DNA of 35,991 nucleotides, taken from IMG/VR virus record IMGVR_UViG_3300030090_000803, positions 1 to 35,991 of that record. One strand, given 5' to 3'. Numbering within the stretch: position 1 is the stretch's first letter; every line of letters begins with the position of its first letter. Under the pieces are notes generated by a model. That model was given only the letters and a program-made list of their open reading frames with translations, searched no databases and was not told the DNA's origin. Source of the stretch: a virus. The translations under genes were made by a program, and so were the position numbers. Below, piece after piece: positions 8,924 through 18,922 of the stretch.

Positions 8924-10387
8924 ATGGGATATTTAGACAACACATCAGATCAAGAATATTACCAGAGCGGAGACTATGGTGGTTATCAATTTATTTCGCT
9001 AGATGATATCATAAATCAATTCCAAATTATGTATGTTGGAGAAGAAAAGTTAATATCAAAAGCTAGACGCGCTGATATAGCTTTTCATGCTCAGCGAGCT
9101 CTTGCTGAACTTTCATTTGACACGTTTAAGTCGTTTAAATCACAACAAATTGACGTACCACCAAGTCTTACGATGATACTACCTCACGATTATGTAAATT
9201 ACACTAAGGTATCTTACGTAGATAGCGCTGGTATTAAACACCCAATATATCCTACTAAACATACGTCTAATCCTTTCCAAGTAGCTCAGGATTCAACTGG
9301 AAACTACATGTTTGAAGGAGATGGAGATCAAATACTACAGAACGGGGATTTTGAAGGTAACTTATTTGATCATTGGTATCCTGTAAAAGCCTTTGACTCA
9401 ACTACAACACCTCCAACACCTCTTGTCGCTATAAACAGCGGTGTTCTTGAGTTCACCCATATTTCACAGCAAGATATTGGAGATAATTATTACGGCGACG
9501 CTCTGCACGCTACTCAACAGCTTGATGTTAGCGGTATAGACTACTTAACTATATCTGCTGACGGCGTAGCAGCTACCGCGTCTGGGTCGCAAAGCACTGG
9601 TCAACTTAGATTTGGATTAAGCACTGGTAAAGGTGACAATAACACATACCCGCTTAATAACCCGCTTTTAAATCCAGCTGGAGCATCATTGAACGCTACA
9701 TCTGACGTAGACATATTCGATATAGCGTATTTAGAATGGATCGGGACAACTAGCACGCAGGAACAAGCGGCTATTGATGTGTCAGAATACGACACTATAT
9801 ATGCAATAGTTACTTCGTATATACCTTTAGGAGCTGCTAGTTTAGAAGCAAAAAACACTATAGATAATATTAAAGTGTTAAACACCATTGGCGGCGATGG
9901 AACTCTTATGGCAGAAAGCGGTAATGAAATATTTAGTTCAACTTGGAATAGTTACAAATCTACCACTATATCAGAAGACTCTATAGATGATTATAGATAC
10001 GAACAACACTGGTTAAATCCAAACGAAAGATATGGGCTTGATCCTACGTTTGCTAACATTAATGGTAATTTCTACATTGATGAAAGATTAGGTAGAATAC
10101 ACTTTTCGTCTAATATTAGCGGAAAAACTGTAATCTTAGATTATATAAGTGATAGTCTAGGTACAGACGCAGAAATGCAAGTACCAAAGCTTGCGGAAGA
10201 CGCCATGTATAAACATATGCTGTATGACATTATATCTACAAGGGCTAACGTAAACGGTGCGAGGCTTTCTTTCCATAAAAGAGAAAAGTTTGCAGCCGTA
10301 AGAAAAGCTAAACTAAGATTATCAAATATTAAGTTAGAAGAATTAACTCAAATTCTTAGAGGTCAATCTAAACACATAAAGCACTAA
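8924..10387 (+). CDS. Connector/tail-tubular-type protein with inserted jelly-roll domain
   Basis: Probable second neck protein joining head and nozzle (tail tubular protein A-like position). The core is split: residues 1-135 include the helical DIAFHAQRALAELSFDTFKS and LTMILPHDYVNYTKVSYVD, and residues about 324-487 include HWLNPNERYGLDP, FYIDERLGRIHFSS, TVILDYISDSLG and a helical basic end. Between them, about residues 136-322 form a separate beta-rich module beginning NGDFEGNLFDHW and ending TIDNIKVLN (I313-D-N), the opening and closing signatures of CBM4/9-like galactose-binding jelly rolls. The gene is 3 bases from the nozzle gene. The connector call rests on position and core pattern; the inserted module suggests that this neck carries a surface-exposed binding domain. 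Confidence 0.72.
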   Translation: MGYLDNTSDQEYYQSGDYGGYQFISLDDIINQFQIMYVGEEKLISKARRADIAFHAQRALAELSFDTFKSFKSQQIDVPPSLTMILPHDYVNYTKVSYVDSAGIKHPIYPTKHTSNPFQVAQDSTGNYMFEGDGDQILQNGDFEGNLFDHWYPVKAFDSTTTPPTPLVAINSGVLEFTHISQQDIGDNYYGDALHATQQLDVSGIDYLTISADGVAATASGSQSTGQLRFGLSTGKGDNNTYPLNNPLLNPAGASLNATSDVDIFDIAYLEWIGTTSTQEQAAIDVSEYDTIYAIVTSYIPLGAASLEAKNTIDNIKVLNTIGGDGTLMAESGNEIFSSTWNSYKSTTISEDSIDDYRYEQHWLNPNERYGLDPTFANINGNFYIDERLGRIHFSSNISGKTVILDYISDSLGTDAEMQVPKLAEDAMYKHMLYDIISTRANVNGARLSFHKREKFAAVRKAKLRLSNIKLEELTQILRGQSKHIKH

Positions 10388-10390
10388 TTC

Positions 10391-13300
10391 ATGCCGGAAA
10401 TTAAAAATACTTTTAGTCAAGGTAAAATGAATAAAGACCTTGACGAAAGGTTACTACCTAATGGACAATACCGTCACGCTCTCAACGTAGATATTACTTC
10501 GTCTGAAGATTCTAATGCTGGTGTTATAAAAAACATACCAGGCAATATACAGATGAGTGGAATAGCGTCTGCTACGAGTCAACGTTGCGTTGGTAGTATT
10601 TCCGACGAGCGTAATAATAAATTATATTGGTTTACACACTCTGACGCATATGATGGTATCTTTGAATTTAATCAAATTACAGAAGAGTCAAGGTGTGTAT
10701 TGGTAGATAAGCTTTTTACTGTGCTAAAGTTTAGCGGCGCGCAAATAACTGGTATAAATATTATAGATGACTTTTTGTTTTTTACTGACGGTTTTAACGA
10801 GCCTAAAAAAATAAACATATCAAAAAAATATCATGAAGACGACACTATTGATGCGGTGTCTCAAACTCACGCTAGATTATTTATTGACGATATAGATAAA
10901 GGTGAACTTCAAGAAAGGCACGTTACCGTTATTAAAATTAAACCAAGTAACGCACCTACTATAAAAACAAATAAAGCTGAAAATGAAAAGCAAGCTATAT
11001 TTGAAAAAGTATTTCCTAGGTTTTGCTTTAGATATAAATATGATGATGGGCAGTACTCGGCATTTGGACCTTTTACAGAAGTTGTTTTTAATGCTGATTA
11101 TCCCAATGAAATAAATAGTCAAAACTCTTATTTTACAGGGGAGCCTTATAATAAAGCGATGACAAACTTAATATCGTCGGTTGAAGTTTATGACTTTGTG
11201 CCGTCTGATATTCCTGAAGACGTAGTCCAAGTAGATATTCTATATAAGCAAGAGGACTCTAATGTAGTGTACTCTGTAAAAAATATTAAATACACTGATG
11301 ACGCTTGGTCAGAACCCGGGTCTAATCAATTTAATAATTTGTCAAACACAAATTTTAAGGGTAAGTATGTAATCTCTTCAGAAAATATACACGCAGCGCT
11401 CCCTGAAAATCAACTACTACGACCATTTGACACCGTCCCTAAAAGCGCTTTAGCTCAGGAAATTATAGGTAATAGACTTGTTTATGGAAACTATAAATTA
11501 GGTTATGACTTTGATGGATTAACACCAGGTGTAGACGCTAATTATGTTTTACGAAACTCTCAAAACTTTTTAGAAGGAGGTTTAAAATCTATAAAGTCAC
11601 TAAGAAGTTATCAACTAGGCGTAGTCTTAGGTGATAAGTATGGTAGAGAAACACCTGTTTTTACGTCTGATGAAGCTGGTATAAATATACGCTGGGATGG
11701 ACCTTACGGTAAGAATGCTAGTAAGTCATTTATGTTTGAGGCAAATATAAACCAAGATTTACCTTCATGGGCTGACTATTATAAATTCTATGTTAAGTCT
11801 GCATCAAGTGAGTATTATAATTTAATCATGGATAAATCGTACTTCCCGTTTACAAACACGGAGTATGAAAATCCTGAAAACCATATGTACGTTTCTTTCC
11901 CATCGTCAGATAGAAATAAGATTATGGAAGATGATTATATTATTGCTAAAAAAATATACGATGGATCAGGCTCTCAAGTATTGCTTAATAACAGATATAA
12001 AATTCTAGACATAAGCAATGAGGCTCCTGACGCTGTAAAGTATATATTCCAAAACTTAGGTACGGCTAGTAATAACACAGACAATTTACTTTGTAATTCA
12101 ACTCCAGCAACAACCCCGTCTTTATTTATAAATCCTAACAACGGCAGTAGTGGTAGTGCTGGTCTTAGAATTGATCAGGAAACAGACACGGTGCATTTTA
12201 ATAAAACAGTTTGGGAAGGCGCTGGAAATAATGGAGGTATTAATGGTGGCGTGCTAATAGATCCCGACGCAACTGAAGACGTTGAAAATTTATACATATC
12301 GTGGAACCGCGACAGCGCGTACTCTGAGCGCTATAAAGTTTCAAGCGCTAGACTTTCGAGTAGTAACGTATACGTATTAAAACTAGGTAAGAAAATATCT
12401 AATAAAGACGCAAAGCTAGCAGCTCTTGGTGGTACAATAGATACGGGTAATCCGCTTACAGAAACTCTACTGCATCCTAATCTTAATTTTAAGGTAGAAA
12501 AAAGAACAGAAAGAAACCAAGAAGATTTTAGCGGTAAGTTTTTTGTTAAAATACAATACGCACCTTATTTAACAGGGTTTAATATAGATGAAGACGCTAT
12601 ATACCCGACTTCAGTCCATAGCACTAATTGGTTGTTTGACGTTCACGAGGCATTCATGGCCAATGGAGGTGATCCGTCTGATGGTGCTGTAAACTCTCAA
12701 TCGGACGGGCAAGATATGAATGGTATGTCTACGGCCGCTAGTATTGCTGGCGTAACTGGATTTTGTACTACAGAACCGGAGTGGGAGGCCGTATTACAAG
12801 AAATTGGTCGTACATTCTTTATAGACGACATGTATCACGCTGGTTGCAATACTAAAACTACAAACGAAGAGTGGTTTGCTAAAGAATCAGGAGCAGGGCA
12901 GAGAGGCAACAGTTTTGCTCACAAGCCATTGGTTTGGAATTCATACACCCAGCAAGATAACTCTCAAGATGGTCCTATGGGTATTAATAGCTCAGTTAAC
13001 TGGGATGTGTCTGGCTGGGGACTTGTAGCACAAGATATAGATAGCAACTTGGACAGTGTGACGCCTAGACCCAGTATTGTAAACTTCAGCTACGAGCCGC
13101 CGGAATACGTCCACAACAATGCGGTTAACTCTATGGAGGGTATTATAACAACTACAAACTATCACACAGGTTACGAGACAGACTCCCTTCCAAACTACTT
13201 TAATTATGGTTATAGAGCTTGGAGAAACACTTTATATGCAACAGGTGCTTACAATGATGGACCAGAGATTTCTGTTCCTTCACACTACGACACAACATAC

Positions 13301-16300
13301 GGAAATCTTAACGAAACCGGCAAGTACTTTATACACATATCGTTTTTAGCGCCTGGTCAAGATCTTCACGATGGATCTGGCTTTCCCACTAACCTTAATA
13401 ACGTAGCGATACAAGGACCTAACGGTATAGGTAATTATTTGCAAGGAATTTATGGCGGCGGGGTGTTTAATAAAATATGGAATCGTCCAGCTGCGCCTAG
13501 CGGATCAGCATATGGGCAGTATGTTGCAGGTGAAAATAACTTAACTTTTGGTAATTCAGGTTTAAAGTACGTAGAATTTGAAGGCGCTTATCACAACGAT
13601 AACGTAGATAGCTTTGCTAGTACTCCACCTGGATTTTTTGAAGATAACGCTCTTTCTATAGGTTATGATCAAGAGTACCGCACTCGACATAGAACTCAAT
13701 GGGATCCTTGGATTGATGAAAATGGAATTGAAGACGAGTTGCTTCATGCTTTTTGTAATCAACTATCAACTCCTGGGCAAAAATTTAGGTTTTCTAATGA
13801 TTCAACTGGCACCGTATTTACCATATTAAAGTCAACCACAAAACACATATACAATCACACTACGTGGAGGATGAGATGGCGATGGGATCATGAAGAAAAT
13901 AGCTATGAAAGGCCTTTTACTAGCGTCGAGGAGCGTGCCAGCCAATGGGCTAATAACGCTAATCACTTAGGTATTCCAAACCATGGAGGTACAGCAAATA
14001 ACTTGATAAATAAAATAGTTGATTTTGGTAGAGCAAACAACAGAAGAACATGCTACATAATTGAGGTTGATATAGATCCACAGGCGGCAGGTGTGTATGA
14101 CCCTAGATCAAATCACGGAGCACTTTCAACAGAAGTTGGTGATATAGAATTTATATCAGAAGTAGCTCCGTCTATTATTGATTCTCAATTTAGTTATCCT
14201 ACTTTATGGGAAACAGAGCCTCAGCAACTGGCTGATTTAAATATATATTTTGAAGCTAGTAGCAATATTCCTACAATAATTACGGAGCAAAGTAAAGAAC
14301 TTTTCGCGCCCGCGGGTTGTAGTGTGTCTCTAGACTTAAACGTAAATATTAACGAATATCCAGAGTACGTTACTTTAGCTCAGTGGTCTGATTTAGCTAT
14401 AGAAATAACACCTGGTTTACCATTAGTCGATGTTGATGACAACGATATAGATTACACTGGCACTGTAGTTACGTTTACTAGAGCAGACGGTAGTTACACT
14501 AAAGCTAGAATCATTGATGACGTAGATCAAGAAGGAGATTTAAAGTATTTATTCCACATACAACTAGATCCATCTTTAAACACGGGGCTTAGTTGGTATA
14601 ATTGTTTTTCTTTTGGTGACGGAATAGAATCAAATAGAATACGCGACGGGTTTAATAAAATGCAAATAGCTAGTGGCGCTAGAGCTTCCGCTACGCTAGA
14701 AGAACCATTTAACGAAGAGCATAGAACTAATAGCCTTATATACTCTGGCTTATACAATTCTAATTCTGCGTTAAATAACCTTAATCAGTTTATTGCAGCT
14801 GAAAAAATTACTAAAGATTTAAATCCTACATATGGTGATATACAAAAACTATTTACACGAAGCACTGATCTTGTAGCGTTTTGTGAGGATAGAGTATTAA
14901 AAATATTAGGTAATAAAGACGCGTTATTTAATGCTGATGGTAATCCTCAGTTAGTTAGTACTAACGCAGTGCTAGGTCAAGCAGTTCCTTTTGTAGGTGA
15001 CTATGGTATATCTAAAAACCCAGAGTCTTTTGCAAAAGATGCTTATAGAGCTTATTTTACAGACAAGCAAAGAGGAGCTGTGTTGAGACTTTCTATGGAC
15101 GGTCTTACGCCTATATCTGACGCTGGCATGAGAGATTACTTTAGAGATAACTTAGTAGAAAACGCTGAGTTTATCGGTAGCTTTGACAACTATAATAAAC
15201 ATTATAATCTTACTATAAAACCAGGTGTTGATCCAGGGGAAGTTATCTTAGAAGAAGAATTTAACGAAGGCGTTGTTACAGAGGAGATAGTGACGGTAAC
15301 TGATGTGATAGAAAACGGTTCTTTTACTGAAGGTGAAGAGTCTGATGTATACCACACGATAGCAGAAATAAGCGACCCAAATCCTCTTCCACCAAATCCT
15401 CTTTACAATACAAACCTTGATTCTAGTACGAATTTAATTATTCACCCCGCAGTGCCTGTTGAGTCTATTCAAACAGCGATCACGGATCAACCTGGTCAAC
15501 AGGCTCTTGGTTTCTTTTATGGAGCTGGCGCGACTGTACCAGAAAAAACTCATTTTGCATTAGACAATAGCGTTTGGGGTGATACAGGTATGAACGTTTG
15601 GAGCGATGGTGCTGGTGGTGCCGTTGCTGGTACTACTAGATTTGTCACGTGGAGATATAGAAATAAAGCTATTGAAAATCAAACACTCAACACTGCTGTC
15701 TATACGCCAGCAGAAAATGACGACAACATAAATGGATCGTTAAATACAGCTTGGTACAATTACGCTGATGGTGTTTATCCAGGTCCTAAAGTACTAGATA
15801 ATGATGTAAGTTGTGCTCAGTTCTGGGACTTGGGAGCACAAGTATATGTTGAAACGGAAGGCAAAACAATTACGCCAACATCCGATACTTCACCATATGT
15901 TATGCACAACTCGTATCACGTCAGTACTACGCATAAAGGTATAACGTTTAGAGGAACTCCTAATAATGGCGTATTTGGAGGTATTAGATTTCCATGGAGT
16001 TTTTTAGAGCCACCAGAGCTGAATGATATACTTGGGTCTGGTATAAGTAGTAACGTACCTGACAATGTGCTTGAGGAGTATCCTAACGCAACTGATATGA
16101 CTGTTTTCAATGGAGAGGAGCTTCAGTTGACGATAAAGTTTAAAGCTAACGCTTATGGTTGGTATACTAAAAGTTACGCTAGTATTATACTGCGTGATGG
16201 TACTGCAAACATGGATGCTAGTTTGCTTCTTGATCCCGAGCCAGTAGAAGAGTATGGAGGCGGTAATCCTGCTTTGCAGCCGTTTACCCAGTTTTCAGGA

Positions 16301-18922
16301 AACCAAGACTCTGATGCAACACCGTGGCCAAACGGTGTACACCTTAATACTGATGATTTTGAAGAAGGCACTTGGGAAAATGACGATGAAGAGTTTGTTG
16401 TAAAACGTCATTTTAAAATAGTCGACACAAGTATTACTGATAGTAATGGAAACGTAACGACAGGTATTGCTATTAATAACTTTAATGTTGCAGTTAGTAT
16501 AAGATCAGGCGAACTACCTTATCAAGGTGATTTTGTAATTGGCGAAACTGGGTGGGTTACTGATGGAGGCCAAACCTACTGGACAGGTGAAACTTTAGGC
16601 GCACAAGGCGAAATTGTTATTACAGAAATACGTTTAGAGAAAATACATAAGATGTTCCACCCAGGTCAAGAGTTTATTGCTTCTGGAAATCAACCATCAA
16701 TACCTGAAGAAGCTATTGGTGCTTGGGTTGAGGTTCAGCATAACGCGCCTGAAAATGTGACTGGGCAAAATGTAAATTTAACATATGGAAACGAGTTGCT
16801 CTATGGCGCTGAAAACCCTGGAACAGTAGTCACCGGCGTGGACAATAGCGGTGTTGAGTATAGTTACGTTACCGGAACATCAAACACAAACGCTAACGGT
16901 GAATTAATACACCCTAGTAACGAAAATCTTGATATTGATTGGCCATCGGTACCCGTGTATCCAGAACCAGCAGCGTCAATTACAGAAACCGTTAACGGTG
17001 CTAATAGCTTGGTTAAGCTAAATCAAACCCCAAATGCTTACTTGAATCTTAGTATGAGCCAAGATTTTATATTAGATCATTGGTATTTAGTTGACGTAAC
17101 CACTACAGAGCCACTCCAAGGAACTTTGCGTATCCCTGCCGTCGCCTCGAATGTTGGTGTTACTGGATATGATACATACGGGTCAGGTGGACTTGGTACT
17201 ATTTACGAGATGTCCAATCATAAAGGATTTGAGTTTACTACTATTGACCCTGAACTACCGATGGAATATGATCCAGCTTTAATTAACGGTACTGGCGATT
17301 TAAATATCAGTAGAGTTTTATTTAGATACAGACAAGGCTCCTCGCACTATCAAGACAACTATACCAACATCATTATACAGCGTGTTGATTCTTCGCAGCA
17401 AGCAGAAATTAGAAGCGTAAATGTTCTTGACGTTACAGATAATAACTTTATTACAGCTACTGCTAGCGGATGGGCTCACAACGGAAACCAAGTTCCAGCG
17501 CCAAGAGCTATAGTTAATGGCGCACAAAACACGGGTTACACTTTACCTTACTCTTACAAGAAAGACGGTAAGGTACACTTGGATGTAAGAAGTACTAGTA
17601 TAGGGGAAGGCATTAAGGTCTGCCGTCAAAACGTAACTGAAATTTTTGAAGCCGTACCAAGTGATGGTACAAACTATCAAGTAAATTTTAGTTTGTCAGA
17701 AAACTGGCTAGGAGAGTACAATGTTAATCAAGGAAATGGTCTTAGCGTGCAATGGTATCACAACATAGATGGAGGAAACACGTTTGACCTGATGCAATAT
17801 GTTACTGGTGATCCTGGCGACTATAGCTTTACTCTTCCAGAAAGCCCCGAGCTATTTAATAGTTCTAATTTAAGATTTTTTGTGTCGAGTGGTGATGATA
17901 CTGTCTGCGCCATAGACAATGTTAGTCTAATGCAGACTGTAATAACGTTTGATCCTGGTAACGCTGGCGCCTGGGTAATAAGTGGTTTTAATCAAACGCT
18001 GTACGATTACGTAACTTGGAATGATGGTGCTATAGAGTTTAACGAAGCTCCAAATTTTTCTACGATTTCACAAGCTGTTGAACTAGAAGAAGGCGCCACA
18101 TACGAGATATCCTTCGACATGTCTGGAGATATTGACGGTACTTTAACTGTTTCATACTTTAATTTAGAAGGCGTAGGGTTTCATCATTATGTCAATAACA
18201 TATCTGAAGAAGGTCACGTAAGCTTTTTAGCAACAGTTGGTAGCCAAACAAGCACAAACGAAGAATATGGTATGTGGGGTTCTTTTAGATTACACTCAGG
18301 TTTTGCATTAGAAACTTTCACTGGAATTATAGATAACGTAGCAATAAGAAGAATATACCAGCTAAATGATATTGACACACATGAGCAAACAATAACGTTT
18401 AGCGAAGATGTTAAAGGTTGGGTAAGTTTTAAATCGTTTATACCAGAAAACGCACTTAGTCTTTCTAGCGATTATTACACTGTAAGAACCGGTAGGCTTT
18501 ATAAGCACAACATGCCTTTAGAGGATGTTGATAGAAACACTTTTTATGGCGCATACGAGTCTTCTGTAGTTACAGCAATATTAAATCAACAGCCATCTAG
18601 TATTAAAAACTTTAAAAATATAAGCTACGAGGGTTCTCAGTCTAGAATACTTGAGTATGACTCATACGACTCTATTGACGAAAATGGAAACCTATTGGTT
18701 TTATCTAATGCTTCAACTTATAATTTGACTGATAAACTCGGTTGGTACAATGAATCAATAATAACAGATCAACAAGAAGGTCGTATACTAGAGTTTCTTG
18801 AAAAAGAAGGAAAGTGGTTTAACTATATTTCTGGAGATGCGCAAAGTATTGTAGACTTAGATGTGTCTAAATTTAACCTGCAGGGCTTAGGTGTTGTATT
18901 AAACAGTATTGAAAATGGATAA
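10391..18922 (+). CDS. Giant tail nozzle-type protein with adhesin-like insertions
   Basis: The 2843-residue product is read as the tail nozzle, a role comparable to T7 gp12 or P22 gp10, which have a beta-propeller-like body. The N-terminus has GKMNKDLDERLLPNGQY and ALNVDITSSEDS, widespread in crAss-like and related phages. Core segments follow: FSGKFFVKIQYAPY near 715, PTLWETEPQQLADLNIYFEA near 1275-1295, LNQFIAAEKITKDLNPTYGD near 1460-1480, AYRAYFTDKQRGAVLRLSMD near 1553-1572 and GSFDNYNKHYNLTI ending near 1608. The core resumes at about 2664 with VKGWVSFKSFIPENALSL and continues to the end. The intervening roughly 1050 residues are beta-rich modules, at least two ending in the jelly-roll signature IDNV (I2508, I2647). 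No cleavage site or membrane segment is seen. It overlaps the next gene by 8 bases. The nozzle role is inferred; the conserved structural family is recognised with good confidence. Confidence 0.78.
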   Translation: MPEIKNTFSQGKMNKDLDERLLPNGQYRHALNVDITSSEDSNAGVIKNIPGNIQMSGIASATSQRCVGSISDERNNKLYWFTHSDAYDGIFEFNQITEESRCVLVDKLFTVLKFSGAQITGINIIDDFLFFTDGFNEPKKINISKKYHEDDTIDAVSQTHARLFIDDIDKGELQERHVTVIKIKPSNAPTIKTNKAENEKQAIFEKVFPRFCFRYKYDDGQYSAFGPFTEVVFNADYPNEINSQNSYFTGEPYNKAMTNLISSVEVYDFVPSDIPEDVVQVDILYKQEDSNVVYSVKNIKYTDDAWSEPGSNQFNNLSNTNFKGKYVISSENIHAALPENQLLRPFDTVPKSALAQEIIGNRLVYGNYKLGYDFDGLTPGVDANYVLRNSQNFLEGGLKSIKSLRSYQLGVVLGDKYGRETPVFTSDEAGINIRWDGPYGKNASKSFMFEANINQDLPSWADYYKFYVKSASSEYYNLIMDKSYFPFTNTEYENPENHMYVSFPSSDRNKIMEDDYIIAKKIYDGSGSQVLLNNRYKILDISNEAPDAVKYIFQNLGTASNNTDNLLCNSTPATTPSLFINPNNGSSGSAGLRIDQETDTVHFNKTVWEGAGNNGGINGGVLIDPDATEDVENLYISWNRDSAYSERYKVSSARLSSSNVYVLKLGKKISNKDAKLAALGGTIDTGNPLTETLLHPNLNFKVEKRTERNQEDFSGKFFVKIQYAPYLTGFNIDEDAIYPTSVHSTNWLFDVHEAFMANGGDPSDGAVNSQSDGQDMNGMSTAASIAGVTGFCTTEPEWEAVLQEIGRTFFIDDMYHAGCNTKTTNEEWFAKESGAGQRGNSFAHKPLVWNSYTQQDNSQDGPMGINSSVNWDVSGWGLVAQDIDSNLDSVTPRPSIVNFSYEPPEYVHNNAVNSMEGIITTTNYHTGYETDSLPNYFNYGYRAWRNTLYATGAYNDGPEISVPSHYDTTYGNLNETGKYFIHISFLAPGQDLHDGSGFPTNLNNVAIQGPNGIGNYLQGIYGGGVFNKIWNRPAAPSGSAYGQYVAGENNLTFGNSGLKYVEFEGAYHNDNVDSFASTPPGFFEDNALSIGYDQEYRTRHRTQWDPWIDENGIEDELLHAFCNQLSTPGQKFRFSNDSTGTVFTILKSTTKHIYNHTTWRMRWRWDHEENSYERPFTSVEERASQWANNANHLGIPNHGGTANNLINKIVDFGRANNRRTCYIIEVDIDPQAAGVYDPRSNHGALSTEVGDIEFISEVAPSIIDSQFSYPTLWETEPQQLADLNIYFEASSNIPTIITEQSKELFAPAGCSVSLDLNVNINEYPEYVTLAQWSDLAIEITPGLPLVDVDDNDIDYTGTVVTFTRADGSYTKARIIDDVDQEGDLKYLFHIQLDPSLNTGLSWYNCFSFGDGIESNRIRDGFNKMQIASGARASATLEEPFNEEHRTNSLIYSGLYNSNSALNNLNQFIAAEKITKDLNPTYGDIQKLFTRSTDLVAFCEDRVLKILGNKDALFNADGNPQLVSTNAVLGQAVPFVGDYGISKNPESFAKDAYRAYFTDKQRGAVLRLSMDGLTPISDAGMRDYFRDNLVENAEFIGSFDNYNKHYNLTIKPGVDPGEVILEEEFNEGVVTEEIVTVTDVIENGSFTEGEESDVYHTIAEISDPNPLPPNPLYNTNLDSSTNLIIHPAVPVESIQTAITDQPGQQALGFFYGAGATVPEKTHFALDNSVWGDTGMNVWSDGAGGAVAGTTRFVTWRYRNKAIENQTLNTAVYTPAENDDNINGSLNTAWYNYADGVYPGPKVLDNDVSCAQFWDLGAQVYVETEGKTITPTSDTSPYVMHNSYHVSTTHKGITFRGTPNNGVFGGIRFPWSFLEPPELNDILGSGISSNVPDNVLEEYPNATDMTVFNGEELQLTIKFKANAYGWYTKSYASIILRDGTANMDASLLLDPEPVEEYGGGNPALQPFTQFSGNQDSDATPWPNGVHLNTDDFEEGTWENDDEEFVVKRHFKIVDTSITDSNGNVTTGIAINNFNVAVSIRSGELPYQGDFVIGETGWVTDGGQTYWTGETLGAQGEIVITEIRLEKIHKMFHPGQEFIASGNQPSIPEEAIGAWVEVQHNAPENVTGQNVNLTYGNELLYGAENPGTVVTGVDNSGVEYSYVTGTSNTNANGELIHPSNENLDIDWPSVPVYPEPAASITETVNGANSLVKLNQTPNAYLNLSMSQDFILDHWYLVDVTTTEPLQGTLRIPAVASNVGVTGYDTYGSGGLGTIYEMSNHKGFEFTTIDPELPMEYDPALINGTGDLNISRVLFRYRQGSSHYQDNYTNIIIQRVDSSQQAEIRSVNVLDVTDNNFITATASGWAHNGNQVPAPRAIVNGAQNTGYTLPYSYKKDGKVHLDVRSTSIGEGIKVCRQNVTEIFEAVPSDGTNYQVNFSLSENWLGEYNVNQGNGLSVQWYHNIDGGNTFDLMQYVTGDPGDYSFTLPESPELFNSSNLRFFVSSGDDTVCAIDNVSLMQTVITFDPGNAGAWVISGFNQTLYDYVTWNDGAIEFNEAPNFSTISQAVELEEGATYEISFDMSGDIDGTLTVSYFNLEGVGFHHYVNNISEEGHVSFLATVGSQTSTNEEYGMWGSFRLHSGFALETFTGIIDNVAIRRIYQLNDIDTHEQTITFSEDVKGWVSFKSFIPENALSLSSDYYTVRTGRLYKHNMPLEDVDRNTFYGAYESSVVTAILNQQPSSIKNFKNISYEGSQSRILEYDSYDSIDENGNLLVLSNASTYNLTDKLGWYNESIITDQQEGRILEFLEKEGKWFNYISGDAQSIVDLDVSKFNLQGLGVVLNSIENG

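Noticed and set aside
18909-18914. TTG start for the fibre-like protein.
   Set aside because: An ATG two codons later gives the natural coupled overlap, and TTG starts are not used elsewhere in the window.
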